A DNA stretch of 9,824 bases from the NCBI GenBank assembly GCA_029933895.1, contig JAOZNG010000036.1, positions 1 to 9,824 on the forward strand. Reading direction: 5' to 3'. Under the pieces are notes generated by a model. That model did no database searches, was not told where the DNA came from, and saw only the letters and a program-made list of their open reading frames with translations. Below are positions 1 to 6,013 of the stretch, piece by piece. Each line of letters starts with the position of its first letter. The first letter of the stretch is position 1. The position numbers and the translations under genes were made by a program. This stretch comes from an archaeon (GTDB taxonomy: Archaea; Altiarchaeota; Altiarchaeia; IMC4; QMZM01).

Positions 1-394
1 GGTTTTCTATAGCATTCAGTGAAAGAGGCGTGTCCCTGGGTGCGACCACAAGCTTCTTGTTGAGTTTAAGCATGTTCTCAGCGGACCTGGATATGAGGTT
101 GTCCGAGAATCCGTTGGCTGTTGAGGAGAGTGTTTTCATGGAGCAGGGAGCAATGACCATGGAATCAACGCTGAATGATGAACTGGCTATCTCAGCATCA
201 AGCTCATCTTCCCTGTACAGTTTACAGCTTAGGGACTCCACCTTTTCCAGATCGAATGATTCATGTTCCCTGATCTTCAGGGCGCTGTCTGAGACTATAA
301 CGTATACCTTCGCTCTGATTCCAGCTAACTCCTCCACCACCCGCTCCCCCAGTATTAACCCGGATGCTCCGGTGATTGCTGCCACTACATTCAT
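1..394 (-). CDS. ubiX: UbiX/Pad1-type flavin prenyltransferase, N-terminal part (runs off the left edge)
   Basis: UbiX enzymes attach a dimethylallyl group to FMN, making the prenylated flavin cofactor used by UbiD-family decarboxylases; they are soluble flavoproteins. Reading the complement from ATG 392-394 gives 131 codons before the window edge, against roughly 185-200 residues for the family, so the C-terminal third is missing. Visible are the N-terminal flavin loop ITGASG (residues 7-12), APCSMKT (82-88), a following NGFSDNLISRSA stretch (94-105), and the late signature APRDTPLSL (118-126). The usual form of the last motif is PRETPLS; here Glu is replaced by Asp121. Glu45 lines up with the conserved glutamate after the second strand. 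The start is firm: an in-frame TAA lies at 401-403 and no other start codon lies between. The gene is divergent from the secretion ATPase. No UbiD is visible, so the decarboxylase it serves is unknown. Confidence 0.93.
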   Translation of the reverse strand, partial: MNVVAAITGASGLILGERVVEELAGIRAKVYVIVSDSALKIREHESFDLEKVESLSCKLYREDELDAEIASSSFSVDSMVIAPCSMKTLSSTANGFSDNLISRSAENMLKLNKKLVVAPRDTPLSLNAIEN

Positions 395-395
395 A

Positions 396-407
396 TATAT
401 TTATATA
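396..407 (+). promoter_or_regulatory. TATA-like box for the secretion ATPase/trm1 unit
   Basis: The run ATATTTATATA contains TTTATATA at 400-407, a good match to the archaeal TATA consensus. Transcription would be expected to start about 25 bases downstream, near 428-431, giving a leader of about 12 bases before ATG 442. No Shine-Dalgarno lies in that leader. The box begins only 6 bases upstream of the divergent ubiX start, so TBP/TFB bound here could interfere with the ubiX transcript. Confidence 0.5.
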
Positions 408-416
408 CATTCCACC

Positions 417-432
417 CATTTATCTAATATTG
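417..432 (-). promoter_or_regulatory. possible TATA region of the flavin prenyltransferase gene
   Basis: On the minus strand this stretch reads CAATATTAGATAAAT, centred about 31 bases upstream of the ubiX start. That spacing would give a leaderless or nearly leaderless mRNA. It is called by composition and spacing only, and it lies inside the short leader of the divergent ATPase gene. Confidence 0.3.
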
Positions 433-441
433 TGTGGTAAA

Positions 442-1863
442 ATGGAAACCTTTAAAATTAAGAAGATAGAGTTCAACGAGAGAGAGAAAAGAATCATTAC
501 GGCCATGGAAAACAAGTTCCTTATGACCAATATGAGCGAGTTAGCTAAGAGGGGAAGGGATGAGAGATACCAGATGGCCAAGGAATTCATTGAGGAAGAG
601 ATTGAGAAAAAAGACATCAGCGAGAGAGATATCAACTTAAAGAGGGCCGTAGATTACCTCTCGGGGTATAGTATGCTGGACCCTATTCTGGAGAGAGATG
701 ACATAGAAGAGGTTTTGATAAATGGCCATGAAACTCCGGTGATGATAGTTCACAGGCAGTTCGGTAAATGCTACACCAACATAGAATTCGAGAGCAAGGA
801 GGACCTGATGGCTTTAATCAACAAGATAATAATATTCTGTGGATCGAAAGAAGGCAACGCCATAATCGATGAAATACTTCCGGAGGGTCCTAGAATCAAT
901 CTGACTCTGCCGCCTGTATCATTCAACAAACCACTGCTTACCATAAGAAAATACCTGAAAGAACTGCCCACTGTGGTGGAGCTGATAAGCAACGGCACCC
1001 TGCCAATAGACATGACAGCCCTTCTCTGGATTTGCGTGGACGGATTTAACCTGGCACCAAGAAACATACTGATTACTGGAGGAACAAGCTCCGGTAAAAC
1101 AACACTCCTTAATTCATTGCTTCCGTTCTCAAGGGAGAGGGAGAGGATTGTTTCAATAGAGGATACCCTGGAGCTAGACCTCCACTACTGCAAGGACTGG
1201 TGTCGCACCACCACCACGGAATTCGCTGACATGGAGAAGCTGGTGGAGAACAGCCTCCGATTGAGACCCGACAGAGTTATTGTTGGAGAGGTGAGGGGTA
1301 GTGAAGCCTTCAACCTTATTAATGCCATGAACCTTGGACATACCGGTATGGGAACCATACACGCAGACAATGCCAGAGATGCTCTGTTGAAGCTAAGCGC
1401 CCCCCCCATGAACGTTGACCCTGAGATGCTGGTTATACTGGATTTAGTGGTTGTTGTCAACAGGGTTCACGAGAAAAGCAGTGATGTGAGGAAGATGACT
1501 CACATAGCTGAGGTGGGGGACATCGTCGAGGGAAGAATCCAGCTGGGCTCTGTTTGTGAATACAACCCAAAAATCAAGAAAACTGAATTCCACAGATTCC
1601 CGGCTGTAACAATAACCAAGATTTCGGAGGCTGTGGGCTTGGAGCCCAAGGAGATAATAAACGAGATAAGGAGAAGGGAGGGAATTCTTGAATACATGTT
1701 GTTAAGTGACATAACCACCGAGGCTGAGGTTTTGAAGATGATAAAGGCGTACTATACGAAACCTGAGAGTACCTGGGATAAGGTCGTCTCTGGTCTGAAG
1801 AGAATGAGCAAGAAACGTAAGATGATCAGGGAGTACGCTACAGCCAATAAAAAGAAAGAGTAG
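442..1863 (+). CDS. Type II/IV secretion system ATPase (GspE/VirB11/FlaI-like), 473 aa
   Basis: These cytoplasmic hexameric ATPases power assembly of archaeal pili or archaella, or secretion, through a TadC/FlaJ-like membrane platform. Visible are an N-terminal helical region rich in Lys/Glu (about 1-75), the pre-ATPase segment DDIEEVLINGHE (86-97), LLTIRKY (165-171), Walker A GGTSSGKT (213-220), the Asp box SIEDTLEL (238-245), Walker B-like RVIVGEVRGSEA (278-289) and the His box GHTGMGTIHAD (299-309). The C-terminus (about 453-473) is very basic. ATG 442 is chosen; the frame stays open to an ATG at 376, but those 22 extra residues would be encoded across the TATA box and the start of ubiX. 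Trm1 follows after 3 bases. No TadC-like membrane gene lies beside it, so its machine cannot be named. An 8-C run at 1400-1407 is in frame and intact. Confidence 0.9.
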   Translation: METFKIKKIEFNEREKRIITAMENKFLMTNMSELAKRGRDERYQMAKEFIEEEIEKKDISERDINLKRAVDYLSGYSMLDPILERDDIEEVLINGHETPVMIVHRQFGKCYTNIEFESKEDLMALINKIIIFCGSKEGNAIIDEILPEGPRINLTLPPVSFNKPLLTIRKYLKELPTVVELISNGTLPIDMTALLWICVDGFNLAPRNILITGGTSSGKTTLLNSLLPFSRERERIVSIEDTLELDLHYCKDWCRTTTTEFADMEKLVENSLRLRPDRVIVGEVRGSEAFNLINAMNLGHTGMGTIHADNARDALLKLSAPPMNVDPEMLVILDLVVVVNRVHEKSSDVRKMTHIAEVGDIVEGRIQLGSVCEYNPKIKKTEFHRFPAVTITKISEAVGLEPKEIINEIRRREGILEYMLLSDITTEAEVLKMIKAYYTKPESTWDKVVSGLKRMSKKRKMIREYATANKKKE

Positions 1864-1866
1864 GTT

Positions 1867-2952
1867 ATGGAGATTAAAGAGATAACTGAGGGAGATATAA
1901 GACTTCTGATACCATCCAAGAGGAGGATGACCAGAAAGGACGTTGTCTTCTATAACAGGTATATGAAGTTAAACAGGGATCTGTCTGTCTCCATCGCAAG
2001 GGTTCTTAAACCTGAGAGGTTCTGTGACCTGCTTTCTGGAACAGGCGCGAGGGGTTTAAGGGTTTCTAGAGAGGCTGGAGTGGGGCGTGTATTGCTGAAC
2101 GATGCGAACCCTAATGCTGTTGGGTTGATAAGGAAGAACGCTGAGATAAATAAACTAGATGTGGAGATAACCAACAAGGATGCTGGATCTCTTCTCTCGG
2201 AGGAGAGGTTTGATTTCATAGACATAGACCCATTCGGCCCTCCCGTGGCCTTTATTGATCCAGCTATCAAGGCCTTGGAGAATAACGGAGTGCTGGCTGT
2301 CACAGCCACAGATACCTCGGCGTTGTGTGGTGCCTACCCCAGAGCCTGCCGGAGGAAGTATGATTCCCTCTCTCTTAGAACAGACTACTATAACGAGGTC
2401 GGTCTCAGAACTCTCCTTGGTTATGTAATAAGGCAGGGCTTGAGGTATGATGTATCCTTCAGGCCGTTGTTTTCTCACTGCACCAGGCACTACTTCCGGG
2501 CTTATTTCAGGGGGAGGAAAAGCAGACGGGATTGTAATGAATCCCTTCAGAGTCTGGTTTATCTGCAACATTGTTTCAACTGCCTTAACAGGAGATATTC
2601 CCCCCTAGATGGTTGGGTGGAGGAGTGTGAATGCGGTCATGGGTTCGCTAATGCCGGCCCATTATGGTCGGGTGTTTTCGCGGATAAGGAATTCTGTTCG
2701 GGTGTTATGGAAGAGCTGGAATTCAGTGAGAGAGGCTTTGAGCTTGTTGATTTAGTCAGGGGGGAGCAGGACATCACCAACCCTTACTATAACATCCACA
2801 GGGTCTTCCACAGGAGGGGGATTTCTGCTAGGCCTACGAGTGAGATGATTGATTCTCTCTCAGGTATTGGTTTCATGGCTGTTAGGACGCATTTCTCTGG
2901 TTTAGGTTTGAGGACTGATGCTCCTGTAAGAGAGGTATATAGTATTCTCTGA
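1867..2952 (+). CDS. trm1: tRNA (guanine26-N2)-dimethyltransferase Trm1, 361 aa
   Basis: Trm1 uses S-adenosylmethionine to form N2,N2-dimethylguanosine at position 26 of tRNAs. The N-terminal Rossmann domain carries the SAM motif DLLSGTGARGLR (54-65), the acidic end of the next strand at LNDANPNA (77-84), and the catalytic DIDPFGPP (119-126). The conserved segment TATDTSALCGAYPRACRRKY (146-165) follows. The C-terminal part has cysteines 236 and 239 (CFNC) and 254 and 256 (CECG), then GPLWSG (264-269), the usual zinc-site region. The second pair is CxC where I would expect CxxC. Length fits archaeal Trm1 (about 360-380). The start follows the ATPase stop by 3 bases, and no Shine-Dalgarno is visible, so it is probably co-transcribed and translationally coupled. 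The pairing with a secretion ATPase has no obvious functional meaning. Confidence 0.95.
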   Translation: MEIKEITEGDIRLLIPSKRRMTRKDVVFYNRYMKLNRDLSVSIARVLKPERFCDLLSGTGARGLRVSREAGVGRVLLNDANPNAVGLIRKNAEINKLDVEITNKDAGSLLSEERFDFIDIDPFGPPVAFIDPAIKALENNGVLAVTATDTSALCGAYPRACRRKYDSLSLRTDYYNEVGLRTLLGYVIRQGLRYDVSFRPLFSHCTRHYFRAYFRGRKSRRDCNESLQSLVYLQHCFNCLNRRYSPLDGWVEECECGHGFANAGPLWSGVFADKEFCSGVMEELEFSERGFELVDLVRGEQDITNPYYNIHRVFHRRGISARPTSEMIDSLSGIGFMAVRTHFSGLGLRTDAPVREVYSIL

Positions 2953-3037
2953 TTGTTATTTTAAACGATATGAAATAATTGATAGTAATATTTTAATAAT
3001 ATGTTAACTAGATATATTATTGCATATGATATGAAAT
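2953..3037. promoter_or_regulatory. AT-rich intergenic promoter/operator region upstream of the winged-helix gene
   Basis: This gap is strikingly A+T-rich. A TTATTTT run (2956-2962) just after the trm1 stop could act as an archaeal T-rich terminator. The box GATATATTA at 3011-3019 lies about 23 bases before ATG 3038, which suits a leaderless transcript. The 11-base word GATATGAAATA occurs twice in direct orientation, at 2967-2977 and 3028-3038, flanking the TATA region, with the second copy touching the start codon. Confidence 0.5.
2967..2977 (+). repeat. direct repeat GATATGAAATA, copy 1
   Basis: An exact 11-base match to 3028-3038, with starts 61 bases apart, in the gap before the winged-helix gene. 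It could be half of an operator for that protein. The gap is AT-rich, so chance recurrence is possible. Confidence 0.4.
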
Positions 3038-3038
3038 A
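3028..3038 (+). repeat. direct repeat GATATGAAATA, copy 2
   Basis: Second copy of the 11-base word. It covers the expected transcription start and its last base is the A of the start codon, so a bound protein here would block initiation. Confidence 0.4.
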
Positions 3039-3397
3039 TGGACTCTGATAGTGAAGTAATACTCGGGAGCACAACTCCCGTAAATATAAACCAGCTTCTT
3101 GAAACCATCTTCTGGAAAAAAGGTCTTGTCCCCGAAGCAAAGAAACTCCTGGACCACATAAAGGAATGGAGCCGCACAGGAAACCCCTACACAGCAGATG
3201 AATGGAGAAAATACTGTGCAAAAAACAACATAAGCCAGAGCAGCTACCACAACATACTCAAGAGACTGAAGAAAGCTGGTATGATAGTGAAGAGATACAA
3301 CAGCCACCGAAAGAAACACGAACTGCATTTAACAGAAAAATTCTCTGAATCAATGCGAAAGAAAGCAGGTTTATGGGAGAGATACACCAGAGAGTGA
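3038..3397 (+). CDS. Small winged helix-turn-helix DNA-binding protein, 119 aa
   Basis: No specific family was recognised. The sequence shows a short N-terminal tail (1-15), a helical region (17-46), then a helix-turn-helix: TADEWRKYCAKNN (52-64) as the first helix and turn, and SQSSYHNILKRLKKAG (66-81) as the recognition helix. It ends with a basic hairpin (82-98, including KRYNSHRKKHE) that looks like a wing. The protein is strongly basic overall, so it is probably a local transcription regulator, perhaps of its own gene given the repeats upstream. ATG 3038 is the best start: the ATG at 3031 is in another frame and stops after five codons. Codon use differs from its neighbours: none of eight arginines is AGG (five AGA, two CGA, one CGC) and eight of ten glutamates are GAA. 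It ends tail-to-tail with the signal peptidase gene with no gap. Confidence 0.75.
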   Translation: MDSDSEVILGSTTPVNINQLLETIFWKKGLVPEAKKLLDHIKEWSRTGNPYTADEWRKYCAKNNISQSSYHNILKRLKKAGMIVKRYNSHRKKHELHLTEKFSESMRKKAGLWERYTRE

Positions 3398-4135
3398 TTA
3401 AACAGGGAGTATCTTGTTTAAGGCGATTTTCAACCAGCCCAGGTAGGGTATCCTGATCCAGCCCCTAGCCACCAGCTGCTTCTCGGTTACTGGCAACGCT
3501 ATCCCGCCGTTTGCACCACACTGGTCAGGGTATGGGTTATTGTCGCCCTTGGTTAAATAGAACTCGAAATCACCTGAGGAAGGATAATCCCTGTAGAGAC
3601 ATCTCTTCCCTGAGACACAATCCCTGACGTAGGGGATGTAGGTATCATTGAAGTCTTTAAGAGATAAGCAGGCAAGGGTGCCCTCCACTCCCTCGATTTT
3701 CCAGTCCCTGACCCTGACTATGCCAACAACCCTGTGGATTATGGGCTCATTACCTGAATGCATTTTATCCCGGTTGTAGATAACCACATCACCAAGTGAG
3801 GTATCCGGGAATAAAGGTAAAATAACTCCCCCCCCGTCGGGCGTTACGGTAACAATCATATCGCCCATAGAGAACCCGTTCCAGAAGGGGAGACCATCAA
3901 CGGATATGTTCTGGTCCAGAAGCCAGCCATCCCATCCCCCGTGAGCTTGACAGTTGATGCCGTTCCATAAACTACCGCCGTGGTACATGCTACAGGATGT
4001 TACCGCAACCAGTGGCAGTATCAACTTCGCGCCCAGTAAAACCTTTGATAGAATGATTATCAATGCCAAGACAGCTACAACCTCAGCCATATCCCTTACC
4101 CAGCCCTTAACCCACACAGTTACTTTCTCTTCCAT
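3398..4135 (-). CDS. Archaeal signal peptidase I (S26B/Sec11-like) with enlarged exported domain, 245 aa
   Basis: Signal peptidase I removes signal peptides from exported proteins at the outer face of the membrane. One membrane segment is visible (about 17-45), followed by the catalytic serine in TSCSM (Ser49), GDMI (91-94), GDVVIY (115-120), the histidine in PIIHRVVG (His134), and KGDNNPYPD (197-204), whose Asp198 and Asp204 are spaced six apart like the two aspartates of yeast Sec11. His in place of the bacterial Lys marks the archaeal/ER type. About 40 residues (51-90, rich in Gly, Trp and Asn) separate the serine motif from GDMI, where simpler enzymes have only about ten. The exported part holds cysteines 48, 62, 156, 173, 179 and 206, possibly disulphide-bonded. 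The start at 4135 leaves a short basic cytoplasmic end. An 8-C run at 3828-3835 is intact. The gene stands alone on the minus strand. Confidence 0.88.
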   Translation of the reverse strand: MEEKVTVWVKGWVRDMAEVVAVLALIIILSKVLLGAKLILPLVAVTSCSMYHGGSLWNGINCQAHGGWDGWLLDQNISVDGLPFWNGFSMGDMIVTVTPDGGGVILPLFPDTSLGDVVIYNRDKMHSGNEPIIHRVVGIVRVRDWKIEGVEGTLACLSLKDFNDTYIPYVRDCVSGKRCLYRDYPSSGDFEFYLTKGDNNPYPDQCGANGGIALPVTEKQLVARGWIRIPYLGWLKIALNKILPV

Positions 4136-4162
4136 TATATTCTTAGTTATCGGAATAAAATG

Positions 4163-4171
4163 ATTAATATT
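4163..4171. promoter_or_regulatory. symmetric AT box between divergent signal peptidase and aminotransferase genes
   Basis: The 58-base divergent gap holds ATTAATATT, which reads AATATTAAT on the other strand. Its centre is about 27 bases before ATG 4194 on the plus strand and about 32 bases before the signal peptidase ATG at 4135 on the minus strand, so one box could drive two leaderless transcripts. A second minus-strand candidate, TATATACAT, lies at 4174-4182. This is based on spacing and composition only. Confidence 0.4.
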
Positions 4172-4193
4172 CTATGTATATAGAAGGGAAAAA

Positions 4194-5327
4194 ATGGACT
4201 TCGCCTCCAGACTGGACAAGGTAGGGGAATCTGCCACCTTCAAATACTCCTCCATGGCTAAGAGAGAGGGTGTACTGAACCTGACCCAAGGGTTGATAAA
4301 CTACAGGACGCCCTCTAGGATAATAGAAGCCGCAGAGAGAGCCATGAGGGAGGGGAAGACATCCTACACCCCAACCAGAGGGATACCTGAGTTGAGGGAA
4401 AAAATTGCCCTGAAACTGGAGGAGGAAAACAATATTGAAGCCCTGGATCCGGAGAATATACTGGTCAGCGCCGGAGCCAAGCAGGTGATATTCGAGGCAG
4501 TTATGGCATTGGTTGACAGAGGCGTTGAGGTCGCTGTCCCAAACCCTTCATGGGTGAGCTATGAGCCCATAATAAACCTCGCTGAAGGCAGGATAGTCTG
4601 GTTACCTCTTAAGCTGGAGGAAGGGTTTATTCCGGGAGAAGATTTTCTCTCAGAGCTGGAGAACAGCAACCCCCAGTTGATATTCATGAATTCACCCAAC
4701 AACCCCACAGGAGCCGTATACCCCAAGAAGGTGATAAGGGAGATAGTTGACATAGCAGATAGAAAGAATGCCTGGATTCTCTCGGATGAAATCTACGAGA
4801 AAATAATATACAGGGGAGAGCATTTCTCCCCCGGAAGCATCTATGATAAAACCATCACCGTCAACGGATTCTCCAAGGAGTACTCCATGACCGGCTGGCG
4901 TCTGGGCTACTGCGCCTGTCCGGAGAAGGGGGTTATAGACAAGATGAATATCATACAATCCCAGAGCGTTTCATGCGCTACATCATTCGTGCAGTATGCA
5001 GCACTTGAGGCCTTTACAGAAGAGGTTAAATCAGGGGTTAAGGAGATGGTATCCGATTTGGGTAACAGAAGAGACCTCCTGGTTGAGGGCCTAGGTGCTG
5101 CTGGATTACTTGGTTATAAACCATGTGGAGCCTTCTATATATTCCCTAGACTTGGAGACGGAGACGACATCAAACTAGCAGACAGATTACTTGAGGAAGG
5201 TGTAGGGGTTATACCCGGCAGCCCCTTCGGCTCCTCAGGCAAAGGCTGTATCAGGATAAGCTACGGGTTTATACCACGAGATAAAATAAAAGATGTTGTG
5301 GAAAAGCTCTCTTCCATAGAACTATAA
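4194..5327 (+). CDS. PLP-dependent class I aminotransferase (aspartate aminotransferase-like), 377 aa
   Basis: A fold-type I transaminase that moves an amino group between an amino acid and a 2-oxo acid in the cytoplasm. Motifs in order are TSYTPTRGIPELR (56-68), SAGAKQ (92-97, phosphate-binding loop), NSPNNPTG (166-173, cofactor-ring asparagine), SDEIYE (197-202, Asp198 and Tyr201), NGFSKEYSMTGWRLGY (224-239, with Lys228 as the Schiff-base lysine) and RISY with Arg354 as the likely carboxylate-binding arginine. The length is normal for subgroup I-gamma/Ib enzymes. The substrate cannot be fixed: aspartate is most likely, aromatic or alanine-type possible. It is first in a four-gene operon; DUF116 starts 2 bases after its stop. 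The start is the only sensible ATG after the divergent promoter, with a weak GAAGGG stretch just upstream. Confidence 0.92.
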   Translation: MDFASRLDKVGESATFKYSSMAKREGVLNLTQGLINYRTPSRIIEAAERAMREGKTSYTPTRGIPELREKIALKLEEENNIEALDPENILVSAGAKQVIFEAVMALVDRGVEVAVPNPSWVSYEPIINLAEGRIVWLPLKLEEGFIPGEDFLSELENSNPQLIFMNSPNNPTGAVYPKKVIREIVDIADRKNAWILSDEIYEKIIYRGEHFSPGSIYDKTITVNGFSKEYSMTGWRLGYCACPEKGVIDKMNIIQSQSVSCATSFVQYAALEAFTEEVKSGVKEMVSDLGNRRDLLVEGLGAAGLLGYKPCGAFYIFPRLGDGDDIKLADRLLEEGVGVIPGSPFGSSGKGCIRISYGFIPRDKIKDVVEKLSSIEL

Positions 5328-5329
5328 AA

Positions 5330-6013
5330 ATGTTTTCTCAGGAAATCCTGTCCTATATTGGAATCATAGCATTAATCCTCCTAGGGATATCTGTTTTGTT
5401 GCTGTTGCTTTCTATGGCCGCAGTATACCTTATCTTCAGGGATAAGAGGCTGGTGGAAAGGATCTACTCTACATTCAGCCACATAGTACTGGATATACTG
5501 TTGTTTTTCCTGGACCTGTCTTATATCCCCCTGAAGAAGACTATCTCGGTTTTTGGTAGAAACGGCAACCGTGTTGATGTAGTACTGGTTGAAATCAGGA
5601 ACATGCTCTTAAAGAACAGCTTCTCTAATGTGCCATACAGGGACAGGCTGGTGTTGGTTCCCCAGTGCCTGAGGGACATAGACTGCAAGACCACATTCAA
5701 CTCAGTTGAGGGAGCCCAGTGCCTTAAATGCGGGAAATGTAAAATCGTCGAGATAGTGAAAAAAGCAGAGGAACTGGGATACATGGGGGTCTATATAGCC
5801 CCCGGGGGGGGTTTCGTGAGGAGGATAATCAAAAAAATGAAGCCGAAGGCTGTGTTAGGTATTGGATGTGCCTGGGAGGTGAACGCGGGGATGCTGGAGG
5901 TCTCCGGCAAGGGCATCCCTGTTCAGGGCGTTATGTTATTGAGGGATGGTTGTGTAGGAACTGATGTGGACATAAAACAGGTTTTTGAGGTGATGGAGTA
6001 TGGTAAACGATGA
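5330..6013 (+). CDS. DUF116 family membrane-anchored cysteine-rich protein, 227 aa
   Basis: The reaction is unknown. The N-terminus is a strong hydrophobic segment (about 8-35), followed by a second moderately hydrophobic stretch (about 50-67) before a soluble domain. That domain has the DUF116 pattern: PQCLR (111-115), Cys119, then CLKCGKC (131-137), APGGGF (157-162), the GIGC turn (177-180) before AWEV, and DGCVGTDVD (206-214). Cysteines 113, 119, 131, 134, 137, 180 and 208 fit a metal or iron-sulphur site; this is inferred from spacing. The glycine-rich turn is written with CCCCC followed by GGGGGGGG (5799-5811), an intact homopolymer. The start is 2 bases after the aminotransferase stop without a Shine-Dalgarno, suggesting coupling. 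The end overlaps the next gene by 14 bases. DUF116 has no settled function, so no role is assigned. Confidence 0.88.
   Translation: MFSQEILSYIGIIALILLGISVLLLLLSMAAVYLIFRDKRLVERIYSTFSHIVLDILLFFLDLSYIPLKKTISVFGRNGNRVDVVLVEIRNMLLKNSFSNVPYRDRLVLVPQCLRDIDCKTTFNSVEGAQCLKCGKCKIVEIVKKAEELGYMGVYIAPGGGFVRRIIKKMKPKAVLGIGCAWEVNAGMLEVSGKGIPVQGVMLLRDGCVGTDVDIKQVFEVMEYGKR
5987..5994 (+). promoter_or_regulatory. strong Shine-Dalgarno GAGGTGAT for the polytopic membrane protein
   Basis: GAGGTGAT is an extended complement to the archaeal 16S rRNA 3' end and sits 5 bases before ATG 6000, inside the DUF116 coding region. It decides the start of the next gene. It is the only strong Shine-Dalgarno before any gene start in the window. 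Confidence 0.85.

Noticed and set aside
30..440. A plus-strand reading frame of 136 codons across the left edge
   Set aside because: It is antisense to the clear flavin prenyltransferase and shows no family motif.
376..441. A 22-residue hydrophobic N-terminal extension of the secretion ATPase starting at ATG 376
   Set aside because: It would be encoded across the TATA box and the first codons of ubiX; the family begins with a charged cytoplasmic helix, and ATG 442 sits at the right distance from the box.
2155..2571. A 138-codon minus-strand frame inside trm1
   Set aside because: It lies opposite the catalytic domain of Trm1 and has no recognisable motif.
3017..3328. Minus-strand reading frames opposite the winged-helix gene
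   Set aside because: They are cysteine- and phenylalanine-rich with no motif, have no promoter, and lie opposite a coherent helix-turn-helix protein.
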